21,607 nt of DNA, taken from Chara braunii (taxonomy: Eukaryota; Streptophyta; Charophyceae; Charales; Characeae). Made by a program: the position numbers and the translations under genes. Shown here piece by piece: positions 8,341 through 16,747 of this stretch. The notes beneath the pieces were generated by a model. It made no database searches and was not told the origin of the DNA. It was given only the letters and a program-made list of their open reading frames with translations. The DNA is taken from positions 440,129 through 461,735 of the forward strand of contig BFEA01000123.1 in NCBI GenBank assembly GCA_003427395.1, given 5' to 3'. Position 1 is the first letter of the stretch. Each line of letters opens with the position of its first letter.

Positions 8341-8849
8341 ATCTTCTCAACATGCCACAGAACGCAGATTGGCGCACGCTCACTCATCCCTTTTATCTAG
8401 ATTCGCGTAGATGGTATTCAAGTTGGTTACCTTTATGACGCTAAGCCAGCCCCTTGCTTCCCCCTTTCACTACAAACAAAATATCATTAAAATATCATTT
8501 ATGATTTATCAAAGCTTGCGTTCATAGTTATAAGAGAGGACCATTCTCCATCCACTTGTCCGTGCTGGTTTCTCCACTGCTTCAAGCTGGACAATGCGGG
8601 TTTTTTTTTTTTTTCTGCGGTTTTCTTTGCGGTTCTGTTTTTCATGGAACCTAGCAGTCTTTCTGGTTGGACAATCTACGCACAGAACGGCGGAAGGATC
8701 AGGCCCCTCAACGCTGTCCGCTGAGATAACCTTGGGAGGAAGACTGATAGAGCCATGAAGGCCCCATCCTTGCAGTTCAAAACTTGTCACCACAAGAAAA
8801 CGGAACGAGGCCGAAACGTCAAATGCTGGGCTGCCGTTGAAAAATTGGA
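8341..8849. other. No gene recognised
   Basis: A minus-strand frame of 193 codons (8509-9090) crosses the region. Its N-terminal half is Cys/Leu/Pro-rich translation of the repeat at 8850-9060, and the rest matches no family I know. I do not call a gene. Confidence 0.35.
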
Positions 8850-9300
8850 TCGACGTTCGTGTTTTTGTTTCGGAAGAGAAACACCGCGAAACAGCATAAG
8901 GCAGCAAAACACATAGGCTGGAGGGGCATAGTGGGTGGCAGGGGGGCAGGCAAACAGCACAAAGCAACATGGGTCGTAGGTGGATGGGCAGGCAAACAGC
9001 ATAAGGCAGTGAGGGGAAACGACAGCAAGCCAAACAATGACAAAGCAAAAGCAGCTCCCGAAAAAAAAATACAAAGTATGAAAAAGCCAAAGACTGAAAA
9101 AAAAAAAAAAGCTGATGTAGTGCATGGGTTCCTCTCCTTGGTGGTCGTCGGGGGAGTACACTTGTTGTGTACTGGCGCTATCTCGAAGTGTGTTTACACA
9201 CACACCATCATTTACACACACACAGCATCACACACAAATCTCTTTTATGTATCTCTTTCTTCTGTATTTTTTTTTTTGTTGTTGTTTCTTTCTTCATGTT
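8850..9300. repeat. Copy of repeat modules shared with 11.9-13.7 kb
   Basis: On the minus strand 8860-9060 has the same word pattern (GCTTTGTGCTG, GCCTGCC, CCACCCAC) as the plus strand near 13500-13600. The (CA)-rich stretch 9190-9240 followed by TTTTATGTATCTC and T-runs resembles 12310-12420. Identity is moderate and the boundaries are unclear. Confidence 0.4.
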
Positions 9301-10113
9301 TTCTTTCAAGTCCCACTGGTCTCTTTTACGAAAAAGTCGCAAAAGTAACAGAAAAGTCGGGCCCGCTCCTATCGGACCGTGAAAGGAAAATTGCATCCCA
9401 CAACTCCGAAAAGAATGGCCCTTTTACAGGCATCTCGGCCCAATAATGTGGGAGGGTGGCGGATCAACGGAGGAAAGGAGGGAGTGACGGGAAAAAAAAA
9501 TAAAAAAACAACAACAAAAAGCAGATCCAGCTTTTTCGCGGACGGGTACGGGGCCACCACTCCTCCCATTTCCCTACTACTTTTTCGCCGCCGTTCATTC
9601 CCAGTCCGCCACGACAACAAACGTTTCCACTTACCTCCGAACTCGACAGTGCCGCCTACGACTTCAGAGCACCGTGGGATCTCGAAAAATCGACTTTACT
9701 ACATACAATATGTAGTGTGGGATCAGACCCTAAGCGAGAACAAATAACACAGCTCAGTTGATGTAGCATTATTGCCACAAAAAATAATGCTACAAAAAAA
9801 AAAGTGCCCTGTGGTATGAGGCTGTTGGCTAGAACTTAGAATCCTTGACCGTGCAAGAAAAAAAATCTGCACTGACATCAGAGGGTGTCGAGCAGCGCAC
9901 CATTTGCATACCAGGGTCGCCACGTGTTGGGGTGCTGGGATTAAGGGGGGGTTATGGCACGCCACCGGCATGGGGCGTCAAGGCGCAGTCATCTTCCGCG
10001 CTATGCACAGAATACAATTGTCTACAGATGATAAACTACCGTAGATGGAGCGTGGCGTCTCGAGAGAGGACGGGGGGGGGACTTAGCAACCTTCCATGTG
10101 AGTGGTTACCTAC
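9301..10113. other. No gene recognised; two small hairpins
   Basis: Holds ACTACATA-CAA-TATGTAGT (9698-9716) and a perfect stem GTAGCATTATT/AATAATGCTAC around 9765-9794. Frames of 120-144 codons exist on plus (9379-9747, 9845-10279) but match no family; the second runs through a hairpin element. Confidence 0.4.
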
Positions 10114-10218
10114 CTACCTTCTTCCCCCGAATACAACGTATGGTCATTATAGCTGGATCTGGGATTTCTTGCAGTCTAAATTCAGCTATAATGACCGGAC
10201 ATCGTATTCGGGGAAAGA
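10114..10218. mobile_element. Fold-back hairpin element, copy 3
   Basis: Left arm 10120-10155 and right arm 10183-10218 (36 nt each, 31 of 36 paired, 27-nt loop). Both arms share GGTCATTATAGCTG exactly. The left tip extends to CTACCTTCTTCCCCCG; the right tip beyond GGGGAAAGA has diverged. It is the longest uninterrupted inner match in the family. Confidence 0.8.
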
Positions 10219-10378
10219 CTGCAGGGGACTTCCTGTTGAGGCTGAGGGTGTTATTGCTGGTGCTGCAGCACATCAGTAATGCAAAGAGCTGAAGACGACT
10301 TCGTGTCTATGAGTCGCAACTAGGAAAGGGACAATACGATGTATACTTACGCGCACGGGTAGGCGGGTGGGTGGCCGC

Positions 10379-10450
10379 CCATTGTTCCGAAAGACCCTTA
10401 TGAAGGCAAACAAACCATTGTTCCGAAAGACCCTTACGGAGGCAAAAAAA
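10379..10450. repeat. 36-bp tandem duplication
   Basis: Two units built on CCATTGTTCCGAAAGACCCT (10379 and 10415), differing at two or three positions, lead into A-rich sequence up to 10487. Confidence 0.9.
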
Positions 10451-10487
10451 CAAACAAAAAAAAAATAGAAAAAAAAAAAAAAAAACT

Positions 10488-10782
10488 AACGGGCATTTGA
10501 GAATCTCAACTGAGGCAATGAGCCGGTGCGGCCACTACACTTCCTTGGGAGGATTGGTTCTTGCGATTAGCGTAGTACTAAGAGAGGGAAGTGTTGGGCT
10601 TCATGGCGTAACATTGAAGGGGATCCGATATGGCACAGTTCATATGCATAGGACAACAGGCGCCCAAGACTATGATGAATGCGGTCCGGTGGGTCTACAG
10701 TCCTCTGTCCATCGACCCAAGGGTCATTGCAGGTGTTATGATTCCAAAGGGCCGGGGAGGGACGAACGACTAACGTAGTTCT
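10488..10782. other. Unassigned, one 93-codon frame
   Basis: A plus-strand frame (10497-10778) with no recognisable domain ends where the 153-bp tandem repeat begins. It could be the start of the same repeat family rather than a gene. Confidence 0.3.
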
Positions 10783-11064
10783 TCTCCGCCTTGGGAGGGC
10801 AATCGTCGACTGCGTGCACTGAACGGGGATCTCAGGCTCATAAAGTGAGGAGGAAAGTCCCTAAGGAGTCGTATGTGTATAGCGAAGGGTGTTAGGGAGT
10901 TACAATGACTAGGTCACTAGGTACACAGTGTTCCGTCTCCCGCCTTCCGAGGGCAATCCTCTACTGAGTGCACTGAGCAGGGATGAGAGGCTCATGAAGT
11001 GAGGATAATAGTCCCTAAGGAGTCATATGTGTATAGGGCAGGGTGCTAGCGAGAGTTATGATAA
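10783..11064. repeat. 153-bp tandem repeat, two diverged units
   Basis: Units start at 10783 and 10936 (CTCCGCCTT / CTCCCGCCTT) and share GAGGGCAATC-type, GTGCACTGA, AGTCCCTAAGGAGTC and ATGTGTATAG words in order. Identity is about 80% by eye. No RNA gene was recognised in the unit. Confidence 0.8.
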
Positions 11065-11225
11065 CTCGTCACCCCCAGGGTGGCTGTGCCACAGAAAACC
11101 TGATTCTGCCACCAGCGCAACCAACCCCTTCGACAAACAAAAGAGAAGTGCTAAGCAGTCAGCGGGGGCTTCTCTGTTTGAGATGTTCATGATGCATATT
11201 GTCTATCGCTGATGAAAAGCATCCA
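11065..11225. other. Spacer, nothing recognised
   Basis: A short 61-codon plus-strand frame (11027-11212) is open but has no family features. Confidence 0.4.
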
Positions 11226-11722
11226 TGGGAATGGCTTCCTGGATTAGCAGATCTTGGGAACTAACAGTCTGCGGGGTTCGCTTGTGATGTGAGTAGGTGA
11301 TGCACTGCTCTCGTGCGCGTTGGATGTGTCTGTGGCCTGGCCTTGTCTGCGGCCCCCCAGTGCCCTTTTTTTCGCCCATTCCACTTGCTTCCCATTTGTT
11401 TCCTTGCAGCTGGTCTGTTTGCCGTGCGGTCAGGTTGCTACATTGCTGTTGCTTAGTGCGTCGGTGCGTTGTTGCGCATGCTTTGTTTTTCCGTGTAATG
11501 TGCGTGCGTGCTCTGTATAGTTTGGTTGCTGCGTCGGAGCTGACTTGTGCATCACTGCGCTGTCGCCACCTATCTGCCCATCCGCTTGGCTTGCCTTCCC
11601 AAAAGTCTTTCCCTGTTTGCTCTGTGTAGTTTGGCTGCTTTTTCAGCACTGCCTTGCGCCTCGCTTCGCTGTCGCTTTGCCGCATGTGCCACAGGCTATC
11701 CCCTTTCAACAAACAAGGATCA

Positions 11723-11737
11723 AGGGGTTCACGACTC

Positions 11738-11773
<36 letters not shown>

Positions 11774-11788
11774 AGGGGTTCATGACTC
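11723..11788. repeat. T16A21 tract bracketed by a direct repeat
   Basis: T16 (11738-11753) abuts A21 (11754-11774). The sequence GGGGTTCACGACTC ends at 11737 and GGGGTTCATGACTC starts at 11775, with one mismatch. The homopolymers therefore sit inside a duplicated 14-bp word. Confidence 0.85.
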
Positions 11789-12309
11789 AAAGCATCAATA
11801 TGGGGATTACCGAGAGAATGTTGCGCGTTCAGCCTCCTGAAGAGTTGGCGCCGCAAATCACAACCAAACAATCTTCCGTCATTAATTTTTATTTGTTTTA
11901 ACTTTTAACTTTTGCTCTTGCTCTTTGTTTTTGTTTTGTTGCTGTGCCCTTGTACATTGCGCTTCTTCCCTTGCAGTCCTGTATGCATTACAGACTTTTG
12001 CAGTCCTGTGTCTACCTTGCTGCTGTTTCGCTTGCTGCCTTCATACATTGCTTTTTCCTGCCTTGTCCCTTGCGGCCTCGTCCCTCATTGCCTTGTGCTT
12101 TCCTTCTACATTGGTGGTGGTTTTTCACAAAAGCGGAGGTTTTCGTCACATCATATGAGAAGCGATTGCATATTTTTTCTCGTTCTTCATAAATGCCCTT
12201 CGTTGTGGCTTGTCCTCCCTTTTCGAGTCTTTCTTCTACATACTCTTCAGCACAATTCACCAATGATACGATCGTGGACCCGAAGGCTTCACCTCCCATC
12301 ACCAACTCC

Positions 12310-12370
12310 CTCCCTCACTCACTCACACACACACACTCGCGCGCGCACACACACACACTCGCAAGCACAC
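12310..12370. repeat. (CA)n/(CG)n-rich tract
   Basis: CACACA runs interrupted by CGCGCGCG and CTCGC. A simple repeat within the larger module. Confidence 0.85.
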
Positions 12371-13320
12371 AATCAGTTTTATGCATGTCTTCTCTATTTT
12401 TTCTTAGTGACATTCTTCCTGTTTTTACTATCTGCCTTCCTGGTATTTTTTCCAAGTATTTTTTTCTGTGACCTGCTGAGCACCTTCAAGTAGTGCCAAT
12501 TAGTTGGTCGTCCCTTGTTTGGATTGCGTGCAGCACTCTTAGGGGGGGGCACGCAGTTCAGGATGTCTGTGTTTTTCCTGCGGGTGACGACAGATGTCTG
12601 TGGGAGGGCCTCCCTGGCTCAGTGGGTGGTGGGAACCGACAGCTGGGGGGGTCACCCGTGATGTGAGAAGGTGGTGTGGGCCATGTGGCGCTTTGCTCCG
12701 TATTCAACGAAAAGAGTTTTATAAAAAAAAAAAAAAAAAGACTGCCTTGTCTGCACTCTGCCGCTGCATTGCCGCCCCTCCAGCTTGCGCCGCATGTCGT
12801 TCTTTGCAAGCTGCTGTGTTCACTGTGTGGTGTGGCCGCGGTATTGGTGTTGCCCTGTGCTTCACTGCGCTGCTGCCTTGCTCTCGATCCGCGTGCCTTC
12901 CCTTCCGCATTCCTTGCTTGCGTGCTGTGTAGTCTGGTAACTCTCTTGATGTTGCCGTTGTCATGATGCTCGTCCGCTCGCGTGCCGCGATCCTCATAAT
13001 TTGCTGCACCGTTGTCGTGATGCTCGTCCACTTGTCCTTTCATTCCTTGCAATCACTGTTGGTTGGCATTGAAATGCAGTCCTGTTGCCTCGGCAGCATT
13101 GCTGCCTGGTGCTTCGCTGAGTTGCAGCTCGCTCCTCTGTTCCGTTTGTGGACAGTCTGCTTCCAACCAGGGTGTTCTTAACGAACCAAAAAAAAAAAAA
13201 AAAAAAAAAAACAGGGTCAAAGTGTTCATGACCCAAAGCATCAATACCAGGATTCCGCAGATTGTCGAGGGTTCAGCTTCCTGATCAGTCGGCGACTTGG
13301 TGCCAACTCCAACAACAGAA

Positions 13321-13867
13321 GGTTGTTCTCCCCTGAGTCTTTTTTTTTCTTTCTTTTTTTCGGTCTTTGCCCCCCTTGGGGACTCTTTTTCTTATGTGGT
13401 TTTCTGCTTGTTGCCTTGTTGCTAATGCATTCTTCCTGCCTGGTTCACTCCTTCGTTCCCTTTGCTGATGTGTGCTGTTTGTGTGCTCACCTGCCTCCCC
13501 CGTTGCCCTTTATCCCTCGCTGCTTTGTGCTGCTCATCTTCCCACCCACCACCCACCTCTCCCATGCCCTCCAGGCCTCGTGCTTCGCTAAATTTGCTCA
13601 CACTTCTTGTTCAAACTTCAAACCCATTGCTTCCCTGCTTCTTTTGCCTTGCTGCTTGCTGGTCACCTGTGCCCACCCGCCGCTCCCTTGCCCACGATGG
13701 GAGTGCTGAAGGATCGAGGTCAATATGTGCACAAGGCTTGGCTTTCTCAAAAAGGGTTGTGTAACTGACGTCGTTCAATGCGTTTCATCGGATTTTCAGT
13801 ATGGTGTTATCGCATTCAAACATCCGCAGCTCGCCGCGACTTGCGTTGAGGTAGCACTGTCCAACAT
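13321..13867. other. Pyrimidine-rich module tail, no gene
   Basis: Continues the CTGC/TTGCC-rich composition to about 13700 and then becomes mixed sequence up to the adapter junction. Frames of 100-128 codons here are compositional. Confidence 0.4.
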
Positions 13868-13900
13868 CTGTCTCTTATACACATCTAGATGTGTATAAGA

Positions 13901-13905
<5 letters not shown>
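13868..13905. other. Tn5/Nextera mate-pair junction sequence (artefact)
   Basis: The 19-bp Tn5 mosaic end CTGTCTCTTATACACATCT is followed immediately by its exact reverse complement, making a perfect 38-bp palindrome. This is the known junction adapter of Nextera mate-pair circularisation. A natural Tn5 end would not occur as a head-to-head 19+19 pair in a plant-type genome. The sequences left and right of it are probably not neighbours in the genome as drawn here. Confidence 0.95.

Positions 13906-13943
<38 letters not shown>
13906..13943. repeat. (CA)n microsatellite
   Basis: About 19 CA units lie directly after the junction adapter. Confidence 0.95.
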
Positions 13944-13946
<3 letters not shown>

Positions 13947-14026
13947 GCAGGAGGTGGTTCCTCCTTTCTGCGAAGGGAAGAGCAGGTCCGGTTGAATCCA
14001 GATTCCAGTCAGACTGAAGGATCAAA

Positions 14027-14128
14027 TTTCCAGGGGGGGGGGGGGTTACATTTCGGTCGTATGTATACCCAAATGGCCATGAACATTACATTACTTTCCA
14101 GAAGGGGGGGTGGGGGGGGTTACATTTT
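14027..14128. repeat. Duplicated G-run unit
   Basis: TTTCCAG, then G12, then TTACATTT (from about 14027) recurs as TTTCCAGAAG, G-runs and TTACATTT (from 14096), and a third TTTCCAG follows at 14140. The G-runs could form quadruplexes. Confidence 0.75.
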
Positions 14129-14180
14129 TTCAGACTACTTTCCAGTTTCATTGCAGTGAAAAGGAGAAAACAGACAAACA

Positions 14181-14252
14181 GGTCTATCTCAGTTGGTACA
14201 CCCAATGAACTGTTGAAATACAGACCCCCAAGTTCGAGTCCAGCTGCGATCA
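14181..14252 (+). repeat. tRNA-like sequence, possible SINE head
   Basis: An A-box-like TATCTCAGTTGG (14185-14196) and a B-box-like AGTTCGAGTCC (14231-14241) are 46 nt apart, a normal tRNA spacing. The D- and T-stems do not pair and no good acceptor stem forms, so this is not a working tRNA gene. It fits a tRNA pseudogene or the RNA polymerase III promoter of a tRNA-derived SINE. Confidence 0.45.
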
Positions 14253-14721
14253 GATGAACAGGAAAGGGGAAAAAAACAGTCTAACACATCAGCAAAGTTG
14301 AGCATCGTCCATGCATGACGGCCCAGTGTGACCCTCAAGGGAAATTGCTGTGGAGTCTGGACCTCATATTTGGGCCTTCCATTTGGGCCCCACTCAGCAA
14401 GCTCTCATGGTGGTAGGGTCTCCCTCTGGGTAAATTACACAGGGAGATGAACCCACTGCTCTGGGAAGGCAGATGAGCAGACTGCTATGGGGCCAAGCTG
14501 TTCGACAGTGGGTTGGGCAAGCCATTTTGCTAATACCCCTCGGCAGCTTTTTGGCCTTCCATTGTCTCTCTGCATGCTGACTTCTCGCCCTTGATTTGCC
14601 GAGTAACGGAACTCCCCCCTCCCCCACTTCCCCCCCCCTCCCTCCCTTCCCAAACTTGCTGCCTCTATTGAAGACAATTCTGAGAATGGAACGCTGAGCC
14701 AAGACCACGACTATTCACCCC
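14253..14721. other. No gene recognised
   Basis: Possibly the body of the tRNA-like repeat before it. A minus-strand frame of 104 codons (14394-14708) has no known features. Confidence 0.35.
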
Positions 14722-14819
14722 ACTCACTGGAAGTCGTTCTTGGGGCCAACTCACACTAGCACGATCTTCAACTCACTGGAAGTCGTTCTCCACGCCAACT
14801 CACACTAGTACGATCTTGA
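14722..14819. repeat. 49-bp tandem duplication
   Basis: Units 14722-14770 and 14771-14819 share ACTCACTGGAAGTCGTTCT and CCAACTCACACTAG, differing at several positions between. Confidence 0.9.
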
Positions 14820-15250
14820 ATGTATCGGACTTGCTTTTCCGACCCTACCCGGATGCATCTGACCACAATTACGTCCCAAAAAACGTAAGTGGAGTCGTAT
14901 CGTGAGTAAACCGTCACCGGATTGGTGAATGCATCTGGACGTGAGGACTGTCCCAAAACGGTCCACCGGATTTGAGGTTGGTGACAAAACAGTCCACTTG
15001 ATCTGCGGTGACAAACACTTTCACAGTTTCACTACTTCGCAGGCGCTCGCAAGAGATAGCTTTTTCAGAGTAATTTGTGAGCCGCGGCATTGGTGTCATG
15101 ACTAGAACGTAGTAGAAACACATGCTATGTTTCCACAATGGATTGAAAAGTAGGTCCATCATCCATGTAATTTTAACAAAACCCAAAGAGCAGGCGTCGA
15201 TGAACGGATTGGAGAAAGGCGACACACAAGTCCATTAATCACTGACCACA
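14820..15250. other. Downstream of NDUFB7, no gene recognised
   Basis: Minus-strand frames of 60-103 codons overlap here in different phases. They match no family I know. Confidence 0.4.
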
Positions 15251-15264
15251 CTAACAGGATCACC

Positions 15265-15336
15265 GCTGATCCCTCCCTCCCTTTCTTTTGCTGTACCTCC
15301 CTTGATCCCTCCCTCCCTCCCTCCCTCCCTCCCTTC
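15265..15336. repeat. (CCCT)n microsatellite
   Basis: Two CCCT/TCCC runs are separated by a short insert, just past the NDUFB7 stop on that gene's strand. Confidence 0.9.
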
Positions 15337-15425
15337 CTGTACCTCTCTGCCTCTCACTTCCCCTGCTCACTCTCCATCCTTCACTCCACCACCATCTTCA
15401 CTGATGACCGATGGGTGCTACACAG

Positions 15426-15683
15426 TTACTTCTTAGTAGCCACGTTTCCTGCCGCTCGCTTAATGTCGTCCATCTTCTTGAACTGGTCCATCATGAGCTC
15501 GTACTCACACTTCTCGTATGCGTGCCGCTCATCCACGCATTTCCAGGGGAGGTACAATGTTTTCTCGCGGCATCGGTTCAACGGAATGAGAAGATGTGCA
15601 CAGTAATCCCGTGAACCGAGGACAAGTCGCGCCTTGGCCATCTCGTGCCTGGTCACCTTCATTTCCCTCACCTCAGATGCCAT
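15426..15683 (-). CDS. NDUFB7: Complex I subunit NDUFB7 (B18)
   Basis: An 85-residue protein of the NDUFB7/B18 family, an accessory subunit of mitochondrial NADH:ubiquinone oxidoreductase on the intermembrane-space side of the membrane arm. The diagnostic twin CX9C pair is present: C28-X9-C38 and C49-X9-C59, embedded in GSRDYCAHLLIPLN, LYLPWKC and ERHAYEKCEYE. These are typical of the family and expected to form the two disulfides of a helical hairpin oxidised by Mia40. The start (ATG at 15683) gives the usual short polar N-terminus before the GSRD segment. The frame is a single exon ending in TAA. Plant members are usually somewhat longer, about 100 residues, so this C-terminus is short. It lies 1.06 kb downstream of cpSRP43 on the same strand. 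Confidence 0.9.
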   Translation of the reverse strand: MASEVREMKVTRHEMAKARLVLGSRDYCAHLLIPLNRCREKTLYLPWKCVDERHAYEKCEYELMMDQFKKMDDIKRAAGNVATKK

Positions 15684-15779
15684 GACTGCCGTATGTCCTC
15701 CCTCCGCTCAAACACACTCGCTTCCTCCTCTGCCTGCACACACCTGCAAATCTATGTAAGATTCTCAAGCATTTCACCT

Positions 15780-15784
<5 letters not shown>

Positions 15785-15848
<64 letters not shown>
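15785..15848. repeat. (CT)n microsatellite, upstream of NDUFB7
   Basis: 32 CT units begin about 100 bp upstream of the NDUFB7 start, reading (GA)n on the gene strand. GA tracts in plant 5' leaders and promoters are known binding targets of BBR/BPC proteins. A role here is inference. Confidence 0.95.
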
Positions 15849-15851
<3 letters not shown>

Positions 15852-15926
15852 CCCGACTTGGTGAGCCGTCAGATGCCACGGGTTTCTTCACTCGTCTGAG
15901 CTACCTGCACTGCATACACAGAGGCC

Positions 15927-16044
15927 AAGCTTAATGTTGACGTCAGCAGCACACACCTGTCAAGTGGGGAGAGCACGGAAAAGGTGGGGATGGGGATGGG
16001 GATGGGGATGGGCTCAGAGGGAAAGCTTAATGCTGACGTCAGCA
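15927..16044. promoter_or_regulatory. Repeated TGACGTCA sites upstream of NDUFB7
   Basis: A 22-bp word, AAGCTTAATG-Y-TGACGTCAGCA, occurs at 15927-15948 and again at 16023-16044, exactly 96 bp apart. Each contains the perfect palindrome TGACGTCA (15938-15945 and 16034-16041), the classic CRE/C-box core bound by bZIP factors such as the plant TGA group. They lie about 255 and 350 bp upstream of the NDUFB7 start. The family knowledge is firm; function at this locus is inference. Confidence 0.5.
15984..16011. repeat. (GGGGAT)n, four units
   Basis: Five G-runs of three or more lie on plus between the two TGACGTCA sites, which suits a G-quadruplex. On minus the codons read a Pro-Ile repeat in a meaningless frame. 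Confidence 0.85.
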
Positions 16045-16059
16045 CCACCCTTAGTAGAC

Positions 16060-16447
16060 TATTAAAGCAATGCTTAATAATCGACCAAGGGTCAGGCCCC
16101 AGTGGCGCTATATTCATGTTTTCCAGATAGTAATATAGCCGCAGTTGGGCCTGCCCCTTAAGCTCAGACTCTGGGAAATGTGCCTAGAATCATACATGGG
16201 CTATGGCTGTATAGGGGGGCTAGATGAGGATAGGGGAGAAGGTGGTGGACTGGATGAGCAGTTTTGTAACGAGTTGGATGCGGGAACCGGATGGATGGCC
16301 ATTGTTCGAGGAATTGGGTGCGCCGCCGACAGCATAGGTCGTGCTTGGGCGCGTTGCGATCGCCGATTTAAGAAATGTTTTTTTGGAAGGTTTGGTGTGT
16401 GTCCTCTTCCACTGCATTCCCCAGTTTTTTTTTGTTTTTTTTTTTTG
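16060..16447. other. Intergenic between NDUFB7 and cpSRP43
   Basis: Contains ATTAAAGC-AAT-GCTTAAT (about 16061-16078), a small hairpin. Frames on both strands lack family features. No additional gene is supported. Confidence 0.45.
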
Positions 16448-16457
16448 ACTGTCAAAA

Positions 16458-16558
16458 ATGGAAAGAGAAACACTCGGCGAACCACAGACTGTGATTCTTT
16501 CTTTCTTTTTAATTAAAAAAAAAAAATGGAAAGAGAAACACTTGGGGAACCAAAGACT

Positions 16559-16565
<7 letters not shown>
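16458..16565. repeat. 68-bp period duplication with A-runs, 3' of cpSRP43
   Basis: ATGGAAAGAGAAACACT begins two 40-bp units (16458-16497 and 16526-16565) that differ at a few positions. They are separated by T- and A-rich sequence, and a run of about 29 A follows the second unit. Confidence 0.9.
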
Positions 16566-16597
<32 letters not shown>

Positions 16598-16747
16598 TCT
16601 GATTCTTTTTCTCGAGTGCTGAAATTGCTTGACGATTCGTAGAAAACTCGACTCAAAAATGGAATGATGGCAAAAAGCATACAGACAATACAATATATTA
16701 TAAAAAAACACACAAGTGAATGAAACTTGGCTTTGTTTCGAGTTTCT

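Larger units (their letters stand above)
11226..13320 (+). repeat. Diverged tandem duplication, period about 1.38 kb
   Basis: Both ends of one module recur. The start at 11226 matches 12601 (CCTGG.TCAG, then GGGAAC, then TGTGATGTGAG/CGTGATGTGAG). The end at 11775-11870 matches 13222-13318 (TTCATGAC.CAAAGCATCAATA, then GGATT, TTCAGC.TCCTGA). Between them is TTGCTG/TTTGC-rich sequence that gives Cys/Leu-rich frames without family features. Near each start is a tRNA-like A-box (TGGCTCAGTGGG at 12615) and, in unit 1, a B-box-like GGGTTCGCTTG (11274), so a tRNA-derived head is possible. Confidence 0.55.

Noticed and set aside
11203-11712. Minus-strand 169-codon frame, Lys/Arg/Gln-rich
   Set aside because: It is the complement of the TTGCTG-rich repeat module; the equivalent stretch of the second module unit is not conserved as protein.
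11912-12493. Plus-strand 193-codon frame with hydrophobic stretches suggesting a membrane protein
   Set aside because: The hydrophobicity follows from CTT/TTG-rich composition and the frame runs through a (CA)n/(CG)n tract. No family signature.
12558-13052. Minus-strand 164-codon frame
   Set aside because: Gln/Arg/His-rich by composition of the repeat, crossing an A-run read as poly-Phe.
13868-13905. Natural Tn5 insertion or bacterial contamination
   Set aside because: Only the two 19-bp mosaic ends, head to head, are present, with no IS50 or resistance sequence. This is the library adapter.
14768-15225. Possible gene on the NDUFB7 strand downstream (frames of 62-103 codons)
   Set aside because: The frames overlap in different phases, one runs into the 49-bp tandem repeat, and no family was recognised.
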